A stretch of 64,000 bases of DNA from CAVQKZ01 sp963837325 (lineage in GTDB: Bacteria > Actinomycetota > Actinomycetes > Mycobacteriales > Jatrophihabitantaceae), in the NCBI GenBank assembly GCA_963837325.1, contig CAWIMV010000002.1:930001-994000 (forward strand). Direction: 5' to 3'. Of this stretch, positions 40,347-48,437 are shown piece by piece; the stretch's first letter is position 1; each line of letters opens with the position of its first letter. The position numbers and the translations under genes were made by a program. Below the pieces are notes generated by a model. It saw nothing but the letters and a program-made list of their open reading frames with translations. It did no database searches and had not been told where the DNA came from.

Positions 40347-42124
40347 GAGTTCACCCCCTCGAACTCCGACGTCTGGGCCAGCAGGTTGCGGTACTCGGGC
40401 ACGGTGGCCAGCAAGTCACTGTGGGTGCCGACCGCCTCGATGCGACCGTCGGCCAGCAGCGCCACTCGGTCGGCGAGTAGCACAGTGGACGGCCGGTGGG
40501 CGACCACCAGGGCGGTCGTGCTGGCCAGCACCCGGCGCAGCGCGGCCTCGACCTGGGCCTCGGTGTGCACGTCGAGGGCCGACAGCGGATCGTCGAGGAC
40601 GAGCACGCGCGGGCGCCCGAGCACGGCACGGGCCAGGGCCAGGCGCTGGCGCTGCCCGCCTGACAGCGACATGCCCTGCTCGCCGATGCGGGTGTCCAGG
40701 CCGAACGGGAGGTCGTAGACGAAACTCGCCTGCGCGACGTCGATGGCCTCGGCCACGTCGTCGTCGGTGATGCCGGCCCGCCCCAGGCTGAGGTTCTCGC
40801 GCACGCTGGCCGAGAACAACGTGGCGTCCTCGAACGCGGTCGAGACGGCATGGCGCAGTTGGTCCAGGCGCAGGTCGCGCACGTCCTCGCCGCCCAGCAG
40901 CACCCGCCCGCCGGTGACGTCGTAGAGCCGGCCGACGAGCGCGGTCAGCGTCGTCTTGCCCGAACCCACCGCACCGACCAGCGCCATCGTCTCGCCGGCC
41001 CGCACCTCGAGGTCGATACCGCGCAGCACGTCCTCATCGGCGCCGGCATAGCGGAACCGGACGTCCTCGAAGCGCAGCGTGCTGCCGTGCTCGGCCAGCG
41101 CCGGCTCGGCCGGATCGAGGATCGTCGACTGGGTGTCCATGACCTCGAAGATGCGCCGGGCCGCGCTGGCCGCCTCTTGGGTCAGCGCCAGCAACCAGCC
41201 GAGCATGATGATCGGCCAGATGAGGCGCAGGTACAGCGTGAGGAAGGCGATCAACTGGCCAATCGTCATCGCGTCGTGGGCGACCGCGATCACGCCGCCG
41301 AACGTGGCGCCGGCGAGGATCAACTGCGGCAGGCCTTCGAGCAGCGCCCAGAATCGGGCCAACGTCCGGACCTTGGTCATCTCCGCGCCGCGCAGCCGAT
41401 TGGCGTCGCGAGTGAAGCCGGCCAGCATCTGCGGCCGGCGACCGTAGGACTTGATCACCCGGATACCGAGCGCGGATTCCTCGATCGAGGTGGCCAGGTC
41501 GCCGGTGAGGTCCTGGGCCCGACGGGCCTCGCGGCTGTAGCGCAGCTCGAACCGGCGGGTGAACGCCAGCAGCGGAGTCATCGAGACCAGGACGAAGAGC
41601 CCGAGCAGGAGTTGGATGTGCAGCAGCAGGAGCAGCACGATCACCGCGGTGGCCGAGTTGGCGACCAGGAACACCACGCCGAAGCCGATGTAGCGGCGCA
41701 GCGTGGACAGGTCGGTGGTCAGGCGCGACAGCAATTGGCCCGAAGGCCACTGGTCATGGAAGGACACGGGCAGCCGCTGGACGTGCGCGAACAGGTCGCG
41801 GCGCAGATCGGTTTCCAGCCCGAGCGCGGCCCGGGCCATCGCGTAGCGACGGATGAAGAACAGCACGGCCTCGGCCAGCCCGAACAGCAGGGCCAGGCCT
41901 GCAAGTGGCCACAGCCCCGCGGTGTCGTGATGGCGGATCGGCCCGTCGACGACCTGCCCGACGACCAGCGGCACCAGCGACTGGGCCAGCATTGCCGCAC
42001 TGGCCGTGGCGATCATGACGACGATCGCTTTGCGGTGGGGACGCGCCCAGGTGCGCAGCCGGAGCAAGGAGGTCAATGCACCCGCTTCGGCTGCCTTACC
42101 AGCATCCTGAGCGAGTGCAGTCAC
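40343..42124 (-). CDS. ABC exporter half-transporter with degenerate Walker B
   Basis: The 593-residue protein has six transmembrane helices and an ATP-binding domain: Walker A GAVGSGKTT (near 388) and canonical signature LSGGQRQRLALARA (near 488). In Walker B (VLVLDDPLSALD, near 509) Asp replaces the catalytic Glu. Heterodimeric exporters have one such degenerate site and one competent site; the partner is the next gene, overlapping by four bases. This subunit therefore probably binds but poorly hydrolyses ATP at its own composite site. Cargo unknown. Confidence 0.9.
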   Translation of the reverse strand: MTALAQDAGKAAEAGALTSLLRLRTWARPHRKAIVVMIATASAAMLAQSLVPLVVGQVVDGPIRHHDTAGLWPLAGLALLFGLAEAVLFFIRRYAMARAALGLETDLRRDLFAHVQRLPVSFHDQWPSGQLLSRLTTDLSTLRRYIGFGVVFLVANSATAVIVLLLLLHIQLLLGLFVLVSMTPLLAFTRRFELRYSREARRAQDLTGDLATSIEESALGIRVIKSYGRRPQMLAGFTRDANRLRGAEMTKVRTLARFWALLEGLPQLILAGATFGGVIAVAHDAMTIGQLIAFLTLYLRLIWPIIMLGWLLALTQEAASAARRIFEVMDTQSTILDPAEPALAEHGSTLRFEDVRFRYAGADEDVLRGIDLEVRAGETMALVGAVGSGKTTLTALVGRLYDVTGGRVLLGGEDVRDLRLDQLRHAVSTAFEDATLFSASVRENLSLGRAGITDDDVAEAIDVAQASFVYDLPFGLDTRIGEQGMSLSGGQRQRLALARAVLGRPRVLVLDDPLSALDVHTEAQVEAALRRVLASTTALVVAHRPSTVLLADRVALLADGRIEAVGTHSDLLATVPEYRNLLAQTSEFEGVNS

Positions 42125-42313
42125 GATGATTGACGGTACGTCGCCGGACCGACAACGAGCGAATGGTTTTAGCCGCGGGAGCCAGTCAGCAGTGGGCTCG
42201 GGCGTTGCGCCGCTCGCCGGCCTGGCTCGGTCGCATCACCCCGGCCGGGCGTAGTCACTTCCCAGATGCCGGCGGCCGGCCCGTGCTGCTCGAACGAATC
42301 GCGAAGGCGTCGC

Positions 42314-42379
42314 GTTGATCAACTCGCGTTTGGTGCGCGATCTCGCAGCAAATCGAGCACCAGACGCGAGTTGATCAAC
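42314..42379. terminator. Long hairpin downstream of sepH
   Basis: Arms of 23 bases with one mismatch (starting GTTGATCAACTCGCG and ending CGCGAGTTGATCAAC) surround a 20-base loop, five bases after the sepH stop. It could end sepH transcription or be a dispersed palindrome. The rest of 42125-42313 shows no gene that I can support. Confidence 0.6.
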
Positions 42380-42384
42380 GTCAG

Positions 42385-43425
42385 TTAGTCGTGCTTGCGA
42401 CGCACGCCGAGCAGGATGTCGTCCCACGACGGGATGCGGGCTCGCGCGGCGCGTTCCTCATCGGTCTCCTCCGGACGACTCGCCACGCCGAGGTTGCTCA
42501 TCTTGGGCAGCCGGCCGGTTCGCGCGGTTGCGACTGCAGCGGGCGCGCCGTCCGGGGCCTCGGACTCGCGCACGGACGCATCGGCGAGCCGCAGCGGCAG
42601 CGGCGGCGCGTCGTAGTCGTCGCCCGCCTCGTCGGCGTCGGCGCGCAGGGCTCCGAGCCGCCGGGCGTCCTTGTCGTGGGCGTCTTGGTCATAAACCTCG
42701 TCGACTTCGGCAGAGGTCGGCAGCGGGCCGGTGTCGGCGTCGGGCATCGGCGGAAACGCGACGACGCCAGGGGCAAGCGGCGGAGCGGCGACCAGGCTCG
42801 GGCGTACTGCAGTCTCGGGCGGCACGGTCGGGCGGATGGGCCGGTCGCTGAGCAGGTCGGCGGCGGTGTCGTCGAGCGGCGTGACGGTACGGGCGGCAAG
42901 GTGGAACACCCACTCGGCGACGCGGTCGATCTCGCCGCCCACCCAGCCGGCGGTGACGATCCACTGGCCGTCGTCGCGGCGGTAGGCGTCCCAGCTGACT
43001 GCGCTCGCGTCGATGCCGTGTGCGGCGAAGCGCTCCTCGACCGCGTCGCCGAACACGACAACCTGTCCCTCCGTGGTGCTGCGCCGAGCTTTGGCCCGGC
43101 GGGCTTCGTCGGAGATCCGGGTGCGTTCCGCCAGCACCGGCCCGGCGAAGCGCAGCACGCGCTCCAGCGTCATGGCGTGGTCGTCGGCCAGCTGCTGCGG
43201 CGCTACCCCGGCGCGGACCCGCATCTGAATCTCGCGAGGGCTGATCGCGGTGTCGGGCGCGGTCTCGGGCTGAGGCTCGCTCGGCGCCGGCCGGGGCAGC
43301 TCGGTGCCGGCCGCCGCACGGATGGCCCCGTCGAGTTGGAGGAGGAACTGCTCGCCGCCGTCGGTCGTCTCGACGATCATGTGATCGGCGTCGTCACCCG
43401 GACCGACGAACCGAAGGACGCGCAT
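42385..43425 (-). CDS. sepH: Septation protein SepH (DUF3071)
   Basis: The 346-residue protein has the SepH/DUF3071 N-terminal domain (MRVLRFVG, then SPREIQMRVRAGVAPQQLA and VLRFAGPVLAERTRI). SepH binds FtsZ and aids assembly of the division ring in actinomycetes. The region at 60-200 holds the conserved helix-turn-helix-like DNA- or FtsZ-contacting segment. The C-terminal half is acidic, Asp-rich and disordered (DADTGPLPTSAEVDEVYDQD) with an Arg-rich end. It lies 60 bases downstream of serC on the same strand; in mycobacteria sepH and serC are also neighbours (recalled). Confidence 0.93.
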   Translation of the reverse strand: MRVLRFVGPGDDADHMIVETTDGGEQFLLQLDGAIRAAAGTELPRPAPSEPQPETAPDTAISPREIQMRVRAGVAPQQLADDHAMTLERVLRFAGPVLAERTRISDEARRAKARRSTTEGQVVVFGDAVEERFAAHGIDASAVSWDAYRRDDGQWIVTAGWVGGEIDRVAEWVFHLAARTVTPLDDTAADLLSDRPIRPTVPPETAVRPSLVAAPPLAPGVVAFPPMPDADTGPLPTSAEVDEVYDQDAHDKDARRLGALRADADEAGDDYDAPPLPLRLADASVRESEAPDGAPAAVATARTGRLPKMSNLGVASRPEETDEERAARARIPSWDDILLGVRRKHD

Positions 43426-43485
43426 GGGCTGACGATAGGCGTGTACCGGCCGGATTCCGGTAGCACACGCCGAGGTGACGTGGGG

Positions 43486-44604
43486 TCACAACCTCGCTAC
43501 GACATAGTCGATGCAGGCGGTCAGGGCCTCGACGTCGGCCGGGTCGACCGCCGGGTACATCCCGATGCGCAATTGGTTGCGCTGCAGGGCCCGATACGGC
43601 TCGGTATCGACGATTCCGTTGGCCCGCAGCGCCGCTGCCACCGCGGCCGCGTCAACGGCCGGGTCGAAGTCGATCGTGCCCACCACCGGGCTGCGCAGCG
43701 CCGGATCGGTCACGAACGGCAGGGCGTAGGACGACGCCTCGGCCCAGGCGTAGAGGCGACCGGACGAGTCGGCCGTGCGCTTGGCTGCCCAATCGAGCCC
43801 CCCGGCGGCCAGCAGCCAGTCGAGCTGGTGGGCGAGCAGCCACAGGGTGGCAATCGCGGGAGTGTTGTAGGTCTGGTCCTTGCGGGAGTTCTCGACCGCG
43901 ATGGTCAGGTCCAGCGACGGCGGCACCCACCGCTGGTCGTGCAGGACGGCCGTCCGCTCCAGAGCCGCAGGGGACAGCGCGGCCAACCACAGGCCGCCCT
44001 CGCCGGCGAATCCCTTCTGGGGGGCGAAGTAGTACGCATCGCACTCGGCCAGGTCGACGGCGAGGCCGGCCGCGGCCGAGGTCGCGTCGACGAGCATCAG
44101 GGCGCCGGCGTCGGCATCGCCCACCCGGGTGACCGGCAACGCGACACCCGTGGACGTCTCGTTCTGGGGCCAGGCGTAGGCGTCGACGCCGGCTTCAGCT
44201 ACGGCGCTGGGCGCGCTGCCGTACTCGGACCGCAGGACGGAGGGCTCGCCCAGGAACGGGGCGCCGGCGGTCACCGCGGCGAACTTCGCCGAGAACTCGC
44301 CGCACACGAGCAGCTGGGCCCGATCGCGGATCAGCCCGAATGCGGCGGCATCCCAGAACGCCGTGGAGCCACCATTGCCGAGCACGATCTCGTAGCCGTC
44401 GGGCAGCGCCAGCAGCTCGGCCAGGCCGGCCCGAATGCGCCCGACGAGCGAACGGACCGGGGCCTGGCGGTGGCTGGTGCCGAGGACCGCTGAGCCTGCG
44501 GCACCCAGCGCGGCGATTGCATCGGCCGGCACCTTCGACGGGCCCGAACCGAATCGTCCGTCCGCCGGCTTCATGCTCTCGGGAATCGTGATGGGCGCGG
44601 TCAC
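43486..44604 (-). CDS. serC: Phosphoserine aminotransferase
   Basis: This 372-residue fold-type I PLP enzyme makes O-phosphoserine from 3-phosphohydroxypyruvate for serine synthesis and also serves pyridoxal phosphate synthesis. FGSGPSKV near the start and YFAPQKGFAGEGGLW near the middle, with the PLP lysine, are the actinobacterial SerC pattern. It is cytosolic. The assigned ATG begins MTAPITIPESMKPADG. It lies directly before sepH and is divergent from a VOC gene, whose promoter is in the 138-base gap. Confidence 0.93.
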   Translation of the reverse strand: MTAPITIPESMKPADGRFGSGPSKVPADAIAALGAAGSAVLGTSHRQAPVRSLVGRIRAGLAELLALPDGYEIVLGNGGSTAFWDAAAFGLIRDRAQLLVCGEFSAKFAAVTAGAPFLGEPSVLRSEYGSAPSAVAEAGVDAYAWPQNETSTGVALPVTRVGDADAGALMLVDATSAAAGLAVDLAECDAYYFAPQKGFAGEGGLWLAALSPAALERTAVLHDQRWVPPSLDLTIAVENSRKDQTYNTPAIATLWLLAHQLDWLLAAGGLDWAAKRTADSSGRLYAWAEASSYALPFVTDPALRSPVVGTIDFDPAVDAAAVAAALRANGIVDTEPYRALQRNQLRIGMYPAVDPADVEALTACIDYVVARL

Positions 44605-44742
44605 GCTGGGATTCTCCCATCCGCCGGCGGCCGTAGTTGTGGGCCGGGGAAGTCATCGCACGAGTACCCAGCCTTGGTCGGGGGTGGCGTTGTCGGTTGA
44701 TGGCCCTAGGGTTCGCGTCCGACGCCAACGGCAGGAGGACAG

Positions 44743-45141
44743 ATGAGCGTGCGCTGGTACACGGTGGTGGTCGACTGTCGCGACGTCGCGGCCCAGGCCC
44801 GGTGGTGGGGCGAGGTGCTCGACTGGCGCGTGGTGTACGAAGCGCCGGACGAGATGGTGATCGTGCCGCCACATGCGCTGACCGAGGAGGCGCAGCGCGT
44901 TCCGCTGGCCGAGCGTGGTCCGGGTCTGGTGTTTGTGCCCGTGCCCGAGGGCAAAGCCGGGAAGAACCGGCTGCACATCGACCTCGCGCCCGGTCCCGAT
45001 GACGACCAGGCGGCCGAGGTCGCCCGGCTCGAGGCGCTGGGTGCCACCCGCGTCGACGTCGGCCAGCAAACTGAGCACACCTGGGTCGTGCTCGCGGACC
45101 CAGAAGGCAACGAGTTCTGCGTGCTCAGCCCGCGCGACTGA
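44743..45141 (+). CDS. VOC superfamily protein (glyoxalase-like)
   Basis: This 132-residue protein has a vicinal oxygen chelate fold in two halves: VVVDCRDVAAQARWWGEVL at the start and VVLADPEGNEFCVLSP at the end. The second Glu of the latter is the usual metal ligand. VOC members include glyoxalase, bleomycin resistance and dioxygenases; the substrate is unknown. AGGAGG lies six bases before the ATG. The gene converges on the lactone oxidase gene with ten bases between. Confidence 0.86.
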   Translation: MSVRWYTVVVDCRDVAAQARWWGEVLDWRVVYEAPDEMVIVPPHALTEEAQRVPLAERGPGLVFVPVPEGKAGKNRLHIDLAPGPDDDQAAEVARLEALGATRVDVGQQTEHTWVVLADPEGNEFCVLSPRD

Positions 45142-45151
45142 CGCAGTCGCG

Positions 45152-46453
45152 TCAGGGACCGAGCACCTGGGCGAGGTAGCCGTTGCCGAAGACGCGGTCG
45201 GGGTCGAGCCGGTCGCGCACGGCCAGGAATTCGTCGAAGTGCGGGTAGCTGGCGCGCAGCGAATCGGCGGTGCGGTAGTGCAGCTTGCCCCAGTGCGGCC
45301 GGCCGTCGACGTCCTTGGCGATCGCCTCGACTGCGCGGAAGTAGCGGTCGTAGTCGCGCTGCACGTACTGGTGCACCGCGATGTAGCCGGTCTCGCGTCC
45401 GTTCGCGGTCGAGAGCCAGATGTCGTCGGCGGCAGCGAAGCGCACCTCGATCGGGAACGCGATTTGCTCGCCGCTGCGGGCGAGATAAGCCTCAATCTCG
45501 CCCAGCACATAGGGGACGGTGGCGCGCGGCACGGCGTACTCCATTTCCCGGAACCGGACTCGACGCGGCGAGGCGAAGACGCGGTAGGACCGGTCGATGT
45601 AGTCGCGTGCGCCGAGCGCCCGTGACGTGAGGGCGTTCACGCGAGGAATCAGTTGCGGACGTCTGGTGGTGAGCCGGTTGACGGCGTCGAAGACGGTGTT
45701 GGCCAGGAACTCGTCGTCGACATAGGCCCGGGCCCGACTCAGTGGTCGCAGTTCGGTACCGGGCAACACGCGGTTGTTGCGCTTGGTCAGCACCCGGCGG
45801 GTGTGCGGGAACCAGTAGAACTCGAAGTGGTCGTTGCCGTCGACGTTGATGTCGAGCTCGGCCAGCACGTCGTCGAGCGGGGCCGGCGTCTCGGCGGCGG
45901 CGAGGGCGAACGCCGGCTCGCATTGCAGCGTGACCGTTGCGATCACCCCTAGCGCGCCCAGCCCGACGCGGGCAGCGGCGAAGACGTCCGGATTTTCAAC
46001 CGCGGCGCAGCTGAGCCGGTTGCCGTCGGCGAGGACCAGCTCCAGCGCCCGCACTTGGGTCGCCAGGCCGCCCAGCTTCACTCCGGTGCCGTGGGTGCCG
46101 GTGGAGATCGCGCCGGAGATCGACTGCACGTCGATGTCGCCGAGGTTGGTCAGCGACAGGCCGAGATGCCACAGCGCCTCGTTCAGCTCGCGCAATCGGG
46201 TGCCGGCCAGGACCGTGACCAGGCCGGTCTCCCGATCGCTGCGCAGGATGCCGGAGAGGCGGTCCAGGCGCAGTTGGAGGCCGTCGGTCGCGGCGATCGC
46301 GGTGAACGAATGCCCCGCGCCGACGGGCTTCACCCGGCTGCCCTGGCTGGCTGTGCTGGCCACGGCGTGCTGCAGTTCCGCGACCGTGGCTGGTTCGGCG
46401 ACGGCGGTGGGCCCGGCGGTTACGGTGCCGGCCCAGTTCGTCCACGTCGTCAC
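45152..46453 (-). CDS. Aldonolactone oxidase, FAD-dependent (D-arabinono-1,4-lactone oxidase-like)
   Basis: The 433-residue flavoprotein of the VAO/PCMH family has the FAD-binding half with VKPVGAGHSFTAIAATDG and TGTHGTG, and ends in the ALO-type half with HWGKLHYR, typical of aldonolactone oxidases. These oxidise sugar lactones with O2. The GTG at 46453 is preferred because the longer start at 46489 would put the TetR operator inside the gene. It is divergent from a TetR gene that probably controls it. Confidence 0.87.
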   Translation of the reverse strand: MTTWTNWAGTVTAGPTAVAEPATVAELQHAVASTASQGSRVKPVGAGHSFTAIAATDGLQLRLDRLSGILRSDRETGLVTVLAGTRLRELNEALWHLGLSLTNLGDIDVQSISGAISTGTHGTGVKLGGLATQVRALELVLADGNRLSCAAVENPDVFAAARVGLGALGVIATVTLQCEPAFALAAAETPAPLDDVLAELDINVDGNDHFEFYWFPHTRRVLTKRNNRVLPGTELRPLSRARAYVDDEFLANTVFDAVNRLTTRRPQLIPRVNALTSRALGARDYIDRSYRVFASPRRVRFREMEYAVPRATVPYVLGEIEAYLARSGEQIAFPIEVRFAAADDIWLSTANGRETGYIAVHQYVQRDYDRYFRAVEAIAKDVDGRPHWGKLHYRTADSLRASYPHFDEFLAVRDRLDPDRVFGNGYLAQVLGP

Positions 46454-46466
46454 GCCTGCGACTATG

Positions 46467-46514
46467 ACTTGGACGTATGTCCAAGTCAAGCTTGACTTGG
46501 ACGCCTGTCCAGTT
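46467..46514. promoter_or_regulatory. Two TetR-type operators in the divergent intergenic region
   Basis: ACTTGGAC-N4-GTCCAAGT at 46467-46486 is a perfect palindrome. A second site, ACTTGGAC-N4-GTCCAGTT at 46495-46514, shares its left arm and lies 28 bases away. The stretch AAGTCAAGCTTGACTT (46483-46498) between them is itself palindromic. They lie between the divergent lactone oxidase and TetR genes. Confidence 0.75.
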
Positions 46515-46527
46515 GTCTGATGGGCGC

Positions 46528-47211
46528 GTGAGCCCGCGCCTGCCCGTCGCTGACCGGCGCAGCCAGTTGATCGATGCGGCGCTGGACGTCGCCGCGGCCG
46601 AAGGCATCGCCGCAGCGACCGTGCGCCGGGTCGCCGACCAGGCCGGGGTTGCGCTGGGCGTCGTGCACTACTGCTTCGCCGACAAGGACGAGCTGTTCAT
46701 CGAGCTGGCGAGCCGCATCGTCGACGAACTGACTGCGGCGGGTGCGGCCGCGCTGCCGAGCGACACTGCTGCGCCTGATCTGGTGTCTGCGCTTCGGGCC
46801 GGCGTGCTCGGACTGTGGGCGGTGATCGAGTCGACGCCGGGCGAGCAACTGCTCACCTATGAGTTGACGACGCACGCGCTGCGCCAGCCCGGCTTGCGCC
46901 GCGTTGCCACTCGCCAGTACGAGGTGTCGCAGCAGGCCGCGGAGACGTTGCTCGCGCTCGCCGCCGACGCGGCCGGCGCCACGTGGACTCGGCCCGTCGC
47001 CGATCTCGGCGCTGAGGCGTTGGCGTTCGTCGACGGCATCACGCTGCGCTGGCTGGTCGACGGCGATTCCGGCGCGGCCCGGGTCCGGCTGGCGTCGTTC
47101 GCCGCTTACCTGGCCACGTTCGCGCGCAACGGGCATGTTTTCCCCGCTGGTGACCGGTTAGCGGGGCCCGAAGCGGTCAGTAGCGGGGAAAACATGAAGG
47201 AGCAGTGGTGA
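46528..47211 (+). CDS. TetR family regulator whose C-terminus is supplied by a 63-base repeat
   Basis: The 227-residue protein has the TetR helix-turn-helix (RSQLIDAALDVAAAEGIAAATVRRVADQAGVALGVVHYCF, residues about 10-50) and a ligand-binding helical body. The GTG at 46528 follows the operator region, and no earlier in-frame start fits. From residue 203 the reading frame enters a palindromic repeat: 21 codons (47134-47196) encode HVFPAGDRLAGPEAVSSGEN plus Met, followed only by KEQW. The body of the repressor is normal, so the tail is an added end. It overlaps the next gene by four bases and probably autoregulates. Confidence 0.9.
   Translation: MSPRLPVADRRSQLIDAALDVAAAEGIAAATVRRVADQAGVALGVVHYCFADKDELFIELASRIVDELTAAGAAALPSDTAAPDLVSALRAGVLGLWAVIESTPGEQLLTYELTTHALRQPGLRRVATRQYEVSQQAAETLLALAADAAGATWTRPVADLGAEALAFVDGITLRWLVDGDSGAARVRLASFAAYLATFARNGHVFPAGDRLAGPEAVSSGENMKEQW
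47134..47196. repeat. 63-base palindromic repeat inserted in the TetR 3' end
   Basis: CAT, then TTTTCCCCGCTGGTGACCGG-type left arm, 57-base core to GGGGAAAAC, then ATG at the right. Length is exactly 63 bases, a multiple of three, and the coding frame continues through it. The RBS AAGGAG of the next gene follows directly at 47197. Confidence 0.9.
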
Positions 47212-48359
47212 CCGACCTGGCCCAACTCACCGCGGCGACCGCGCACCTCGACCCGCCGCTGGCGGCGCTGGACATCGCGACGCTGCGCGCGAACGCGGCC
47301 GACCTGGTGCGCCGGGCCGGCGGCAAGCCGGTGCGGGTCGCGAGCAAGTCGGTGCGGTGCCGAGCCGTGCTGGAGCTCGCGCTGGCCACTCCTGGTTTCA
47401 CCGGCGTGATGGGGTACTCCGTGCGCGAGGCGATCTGGTTGGTGCGCAATGGCGTGCGCGACGTGCTGCTCGGCTACCCCAGTGCCGATCGCGGTGCGCT
47501 GGCCGAGCTGGCCGCCGATCCGGCACTGGCGGACGCGATCACGTTGATGGTCGACGGCCCGGAACAGCTGGAGCTCATCCGAGCCGCAGCCGGAGACGCC
47601 GCGCTGCGGGTCTGCCTCGACGTCGACGCCTCGTTGCGGCTGGGCCGACTGCACTTGGGCGTGCGTCGTTCGCCGCTGCGGACGGCGGTCGAGGCCGCCG
47701 AACTTGCGACGCTGGCGAGCAAGCAGGGGTTCCGCGTTGTCGGGCTGATGTTCTACGAGGCCCAGATCGCGGGCATGCCGGACTCGTCAGCGGCCGTGCG
47801 GATGGTCAAGCGGCTCTCGGGGAGCGAACTCGCGAAGCGGCGCGGCGCGGTCGTGCGCGACGTGCAGGCGGTGGTTGGTGATCTCGAGATCGTCAACAGC
47901 GGCGGTACCGGCAGCCTGGAGGTGAGTTCGGCCGATCCGGCCGTCACTGAGGTCACGGCCGGATCTGGACTCTATGTCCCGACCCTGTTCGACCATTACC
48001 GCGCGTTCGAGTCGCACCCGGCGATGTATTTCGCCCTGCCGGTCGTGCGCCGCCCCGCGCCCGGCGTCGCGACCCTGTTCGGCGGCGGCTACATCGCGTC
48101 CGGCCCGGCCGGCAAGTCCCGGGTGCCGAAGCCGGCCGCGAGCGGGCTCGAGCTGATCGGCACCGAGGGCGCCGGCGAAGTGCAGACACCGGTGCGCGGC
48201 CCGGCCGCCGACGCGCTGCAGGTCGGCGACCGCGTCTGGTTCCGGCACGCCAAGGCGGGCGAGCTGTGCGAACGATTCGACACCGTGCACTTCGTGCAGG
48301 ACGGCACGATCACCGCATCCGTGCCCACATACCGCGGCGAAGGCAAAACGTTCGGCTGA
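47208..48359 (+). CDS. Amino acid deaminase/aldolase, alanine racemase-fold PLP enzyme
   Basis: This 383-residue protein has a fold-type III PLP barrel: VRVASKSVRCRAV with the PLP lysine and LEIVNSGGTGSLE late in the barrel, as in D-threonine aldolase/deaminase-like actinobacterial enzymes. The C-terminal beta domain ends RVWFRHAKAGELCERFD. It probably acts on D- or beta-hydroxy amino acids in the cytosol. GTG 47208 overlaps the TetR stop by four bases, with AAGGAG five bases before it; GTG 47205 is less well spaced. A large repeat array follows 79 bases after the stop. Confidence 0.88.
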   Translation: MTDLAQLTAATAHLDPPLAALDIATLRANAADLVRRAGGKPVRVASKSVRCRAVLELALATPGFTGVMGYSVREAIWLVRNGVRDVLLGYPSADRGALAELAADPALADAITLMVDGPEQLELIRAAAGDAALRVCLDVDASLRLGRLHLGVRRSPLRTAVEAAELATLASKQGFRVVGLMFYEAQIAGMPDSSAAVRMVKRLSGSELAKRRGAVVRDVQAVVGDLEIVNSGGTGSLEVSSADPAVTEVTAGSGLYVPTLFDHYRAFESHPAMYFALPVVRRPAPGVATLFGGGYIASGPAGKSRVPKPAASGLELIGTEGAGEVQTPVRGPAADALQVGDRVWFRHAKAGELCERFDTVHFVQDGTITASVPTYRGEGKTFG

Positions 48360-48437
48360 CCCCGCCCAGCCCACTGCCGCACTGCCGCGGCCTGGGGCCG
48401 CGCGCGCCCTGCCGCGGCCTGGCCGCGCTGCCCACCG

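Noticed and set aside
42130..42318. Possible 62-codon gene upstream of the ABC operon
   Set aside because: No ribosome-binding site, no similarity pattern, and it runs into the sepH hairpin.
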